Part shown: in pieces, positions 62,303 to 64,000 of the stretch
Layout: each line of letters opens with the position of its first letter
Position numbering within the stretch: position 1 is the first letter of the stretch
NCBI RefSeq assembly: GCF_011007365.1
Contig: NZ_WFKM01000005.1
Span: 62,001-126,000, forward strand
DNA length: 64,000 bases
Direction of reading: 5' to 3'
Origin: Sphingobacterium sp. xlx-96
Lineage (GTDB): Bacteria > Bacteroidota > Bacteroidia > Sphingobacteriales > Sphingobacteriaceae
Notes under the pieces: generated by a model
The model's input: only the letters and a program-made list of their open reading frames with translations
Told to the model about the DNA's origin: nothing
The model's database searches: none
Position numbers and translations under genes: made by a program

Positions 62303-64000
62303 TTACCAGCCCGGATTTTGTATCAGATTTCTATTTTGAAGCAATGTATTCGTTGCGATTGGCATTAGATAATCTTTCATCGAAAATCGAGGTTGTAGTA
62401 GCACTTTTACGGTATAGAAATCTTTTTTCTTTTCCCCTTCTTTAGTCCAGCCCAATATCGGACGATTATAGATTTCTTCTGCTGTCATCCATCTCCGTAC
62501 ATCATAGTAATATTGCCCTTCAAAAGCAAGCTCATTGACACGTTCTTGCTGAATGATCTTTCTTAAACCGATCTGATCATTTGGCTTGGACTTATACATC
62601 GCCGAGGCATATTTAGCCCAACTCTCTACAACACCTTCCATACCCGATCGTGCGCGGATCACATCTAAGTAATAGTATGCATTATTCCCCTTTGAATCTG
62701 TCTTACTTGGTCCATTGACTTCATTCAGACACTCTGCCAATAAGAGATACATGTCGGCCAAACGAATAATAGGGAATGAATACGGTTCATAAACCAATTC
62801 AACCCGGGTGTCTCTATAAGTTGTCTTTAAATGGGTCAGCTTTTTAGCCAAATATCCCGTGTAGGAATAAAACCCATAAGTTTCCGCGTATTTAAACCCG
62901 CTCCCCATGTGGCGCATAAAATTAGGGAAAGAGGGATCCGCTAAACTTTTACCGCGTCCTTCCCAAATGCCACCGTCAAATCCCACTGAGGCATAAAACC
63001 GTAGGGAACGGTTGAAATGCAATATTGCAGTCTCTTGCCCTGATTTAATAAAATATTTGGTATGGGTGGCGTCTGGTACCTGGGTCACATACCTATTCTG
63101 GTACCAACCCTTTGTATCCCATTCTTCGTCCTCTTCGATAGGCACTCCATGTGAAGAGTAAAATTGTTCGACCATATTCAATGTCGGAGCATGGCGCTGA
63201 CCGATATCAGGAGCGCCAGAACCAGCTATATTCTCCCACTCTGAGTTACTCAACATGCTGGCAAACTTTTGCAATAACCTCGTATTTTCATTTGTCCCCC
63301 AGATAATCTCTGCGTTCCAGGGTAAAGTAACTGCCTGCCGTAGGCTGAGCATCGCTTTAGTCTGAGAACTAATGTTGTTAGAATTAACGTCTGGAATAGC
63401 TCCAGCTCCGGCATCCGTAGTCACTAAAATAATATTTCCATCATCTTCTGCCGACCGTACCGCCTCATCCGTAGCCTGTAGTGCTCGTTCCCATCTTTGC
63501 CTACTATCTCCAATAGGGAATAATTCTACTCCTCGATTATCTTTAAATCCAGCATAATAATTATTGTTATTGAATAAGGGACTTGCAAGAAGCACTAGCG
63601 TCTTCGCTTTAATTGATCTTGCTATGGTTTTTGTGAATCGACCAAATTCGGTGGATGGATCTTGCTCACTCGGCGTGGGTAGACTCTCCATAGCTTCGTC
63701 CAAAAGCCCCACGATATAGTCTGCTACCTTATCTACAGGCTCACGATATAAAGCCAATTCTTCTCCTTTGGAAGAAATTGGAAAAGCTTTATCCACAATC
63801 GGAATAGGCCCGTACAGTTGAAATAGATAAAAGTTAAGGTATGCTTTTATCGTCTTTACTTCGGCAATCCACTTGGCGCGCTCCATTTCGTCCATATCAC
63901 GTGGACCACCATCCTCTAGATTGATATGCTCTAAAAACACATTACAGTGCCGTATTCCCTGCCAGATATTTTCACTAGCCCCTTTATTGCCATCCCAAAA
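62303..64000 (-). CDS. SusD/RagB-family lipoprotein, N-terminus beyond the window
   Basis: The frame is open to the right edge; SusD text already runs there (ASENIWQGIRHCNVFLEHI) and about 60-80 residues including the signal peptide should lie outside. TPR helix text is EVKTIKAYLNFYLFQLYGPI, and the C-terminal end is EGQYYYDVRRWM followed by LIQNPGW. It starts a string of SusD, DUF4959-like, DUF4998-like and MBL genes. The SusC partner is expected just beyond the right edge. Substrate unknown. Confidence 0.94.
   Translation of the reverse strand, partial: FWDGNKGASENIWQGIRHCNVFLEHINLEDGGPRDMDEMERAKWIAEVKTIKAYLNFYLFQLYGPIPIVDKAFPISSKGEELALYREPVDKVADYIVGLLDEAMESLPTPSEQDPSTEFGRFTKTIARSIKAKTLVLLASPLFNNNNYYAGFKDNRGVELFPIGDSRQRWERALQATDEAVRSAEDDGNIILVTTDAGAGAIPDVNSNNISSQTKAMLSLRQAVTLPWNAEIIWGTNENTRLLQKFASMLSNSEWENIAGSGAPDIGQRHAPTLNMVEQFYSSHGVPIEEDEEWDTKGWYQNRYVTQVPDATHTKYFIKSGQETAILHFNRSLRFYASVGFDGGIWEGRGKSLADPSFPNFMRHMGSGFKYAETYGFYSYTGYLAKKLTHLKTTYRDTRVELVYEPYSFPIIRLADMYLLLAECLNEVNGPSKTDSKGNNAYYYLDVIRARSGMEGVVESWAKYASAMYKSKPNDQIGLRKIIQQERVNELAFEGQYYYDVRRWMTAEEIYNRPILGWTKEGEKKKDFYTVKVLLQPRFSMKDYLMPIATNTLLQNRNLIQNPGW

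Noticed and set aside
1..64000. CRISPR array, prophage, integrase or insertion sequence
   Set aside because: No regularly spaced repeats, no transposase or integrase motifs and no terminal inverted repeats were seen.

Overview
The window reads as a chromosomal segment of a Bacteroidota bacterium, most likely family Sphingobacteriaceae (Sphingobacterium/Pedobacter-like). The grounds are four SusC/SusD-type loci, ECF sigma/FecR signalling, type IX secretion remnants (PorP/SprF plus OmpA), Y_Y_Y/LuxR and TPR/LuxR regulators, DUF6660, weak Shine-Dalgarno sites and TAnnTTTG-type -7 promoter boxes. I saw no rRNA, tRNA, CRISPR array, phage or IS element.

Layout. 1-4.1 kb (minus): an IPT/NHL lipoprotein followed by a SusC receptor cut by the left edge; 4.6-5.5 kb: a divergent AraC regulator. 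5.5-7.2 kb: a GH29 fucosidase followed by an internally deleted SDR gene. 7.7-8.9 kb: a PAP2 phosphatase and a DUF6660 protein. 9.0-10.6 kb: a decayed PorP-OmpA (type-B T9SS) pair. 10.8-15.8 kb: an NmrA/DUF2867 protein with a membrane partner, then a NEW3/ATPase/permease ABC operon. 16.1-17.5 kb: glutathione peroxidase and a TspO-like protein. 17.8-19.0 kb: a wrecked GH20 hexosaminidase. 19.2-21.1 kb: an MscS channel.

22.0-35.0 kb is a polysaccharide utilisation locus: membrane Y_Y_Y/LuxR regulator, SusC (frameshifted), SusD, a DUF4886 SGNH-like hydrolase, GH144 and GH3. The GH144+GH3 pair points to beta-1,2-glucan. 35.1-41.9 kb is a complete ECF sigma, FecR, STN-SusC, SusD locus ending in a strong terminator. 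42.5-43.4 kb holds a second T9SS relic, in which the start of a CnaB-type adhesin is joined by deletion to the end of an OmpA protein. 44.2-46.3 kb: a membrane-anchored TPR/LuxR regulator and a class IV aminotransferase.

46.5-56.6 kb is the most unusual region. A YaiO-type outer-membrane barrel gene converges on a four-gene minus-strand operon: a large hybrid histidine kinase with HPt, a receiver-only regulator, a membrane-anchored HEAT protein, and a 1142-residue fusion of a GT2 polysaccharide synthase to an LtaS-like alkaline-phosphatase-fold transferase. Together they look like a phosphorelay-controlled machine that makes, modifies and exports a surface glycan. The two convergent 3' ends overlap inside a 46-nt near-perfect palindrome.

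57.0-58.9 kb: a trypsin-like protease with a CxxCH motif, a small membrane-protein gene interrupted at a G9 tract, and an ECF sigma factor. 59.1-64 kb (minus): a SusD locus cut by the right edge, with DUF4959/5126/5000-like and DUF4998-like lipoproteins and a metallo-beta-lactamase-fold protein. A recurrent theme is decay: SDR, PorP, two OmpA genes, an adhesin, GH20, one SusC and the G9 gene are all broken as read. All assignments come from reading the sequence; no database search was run.
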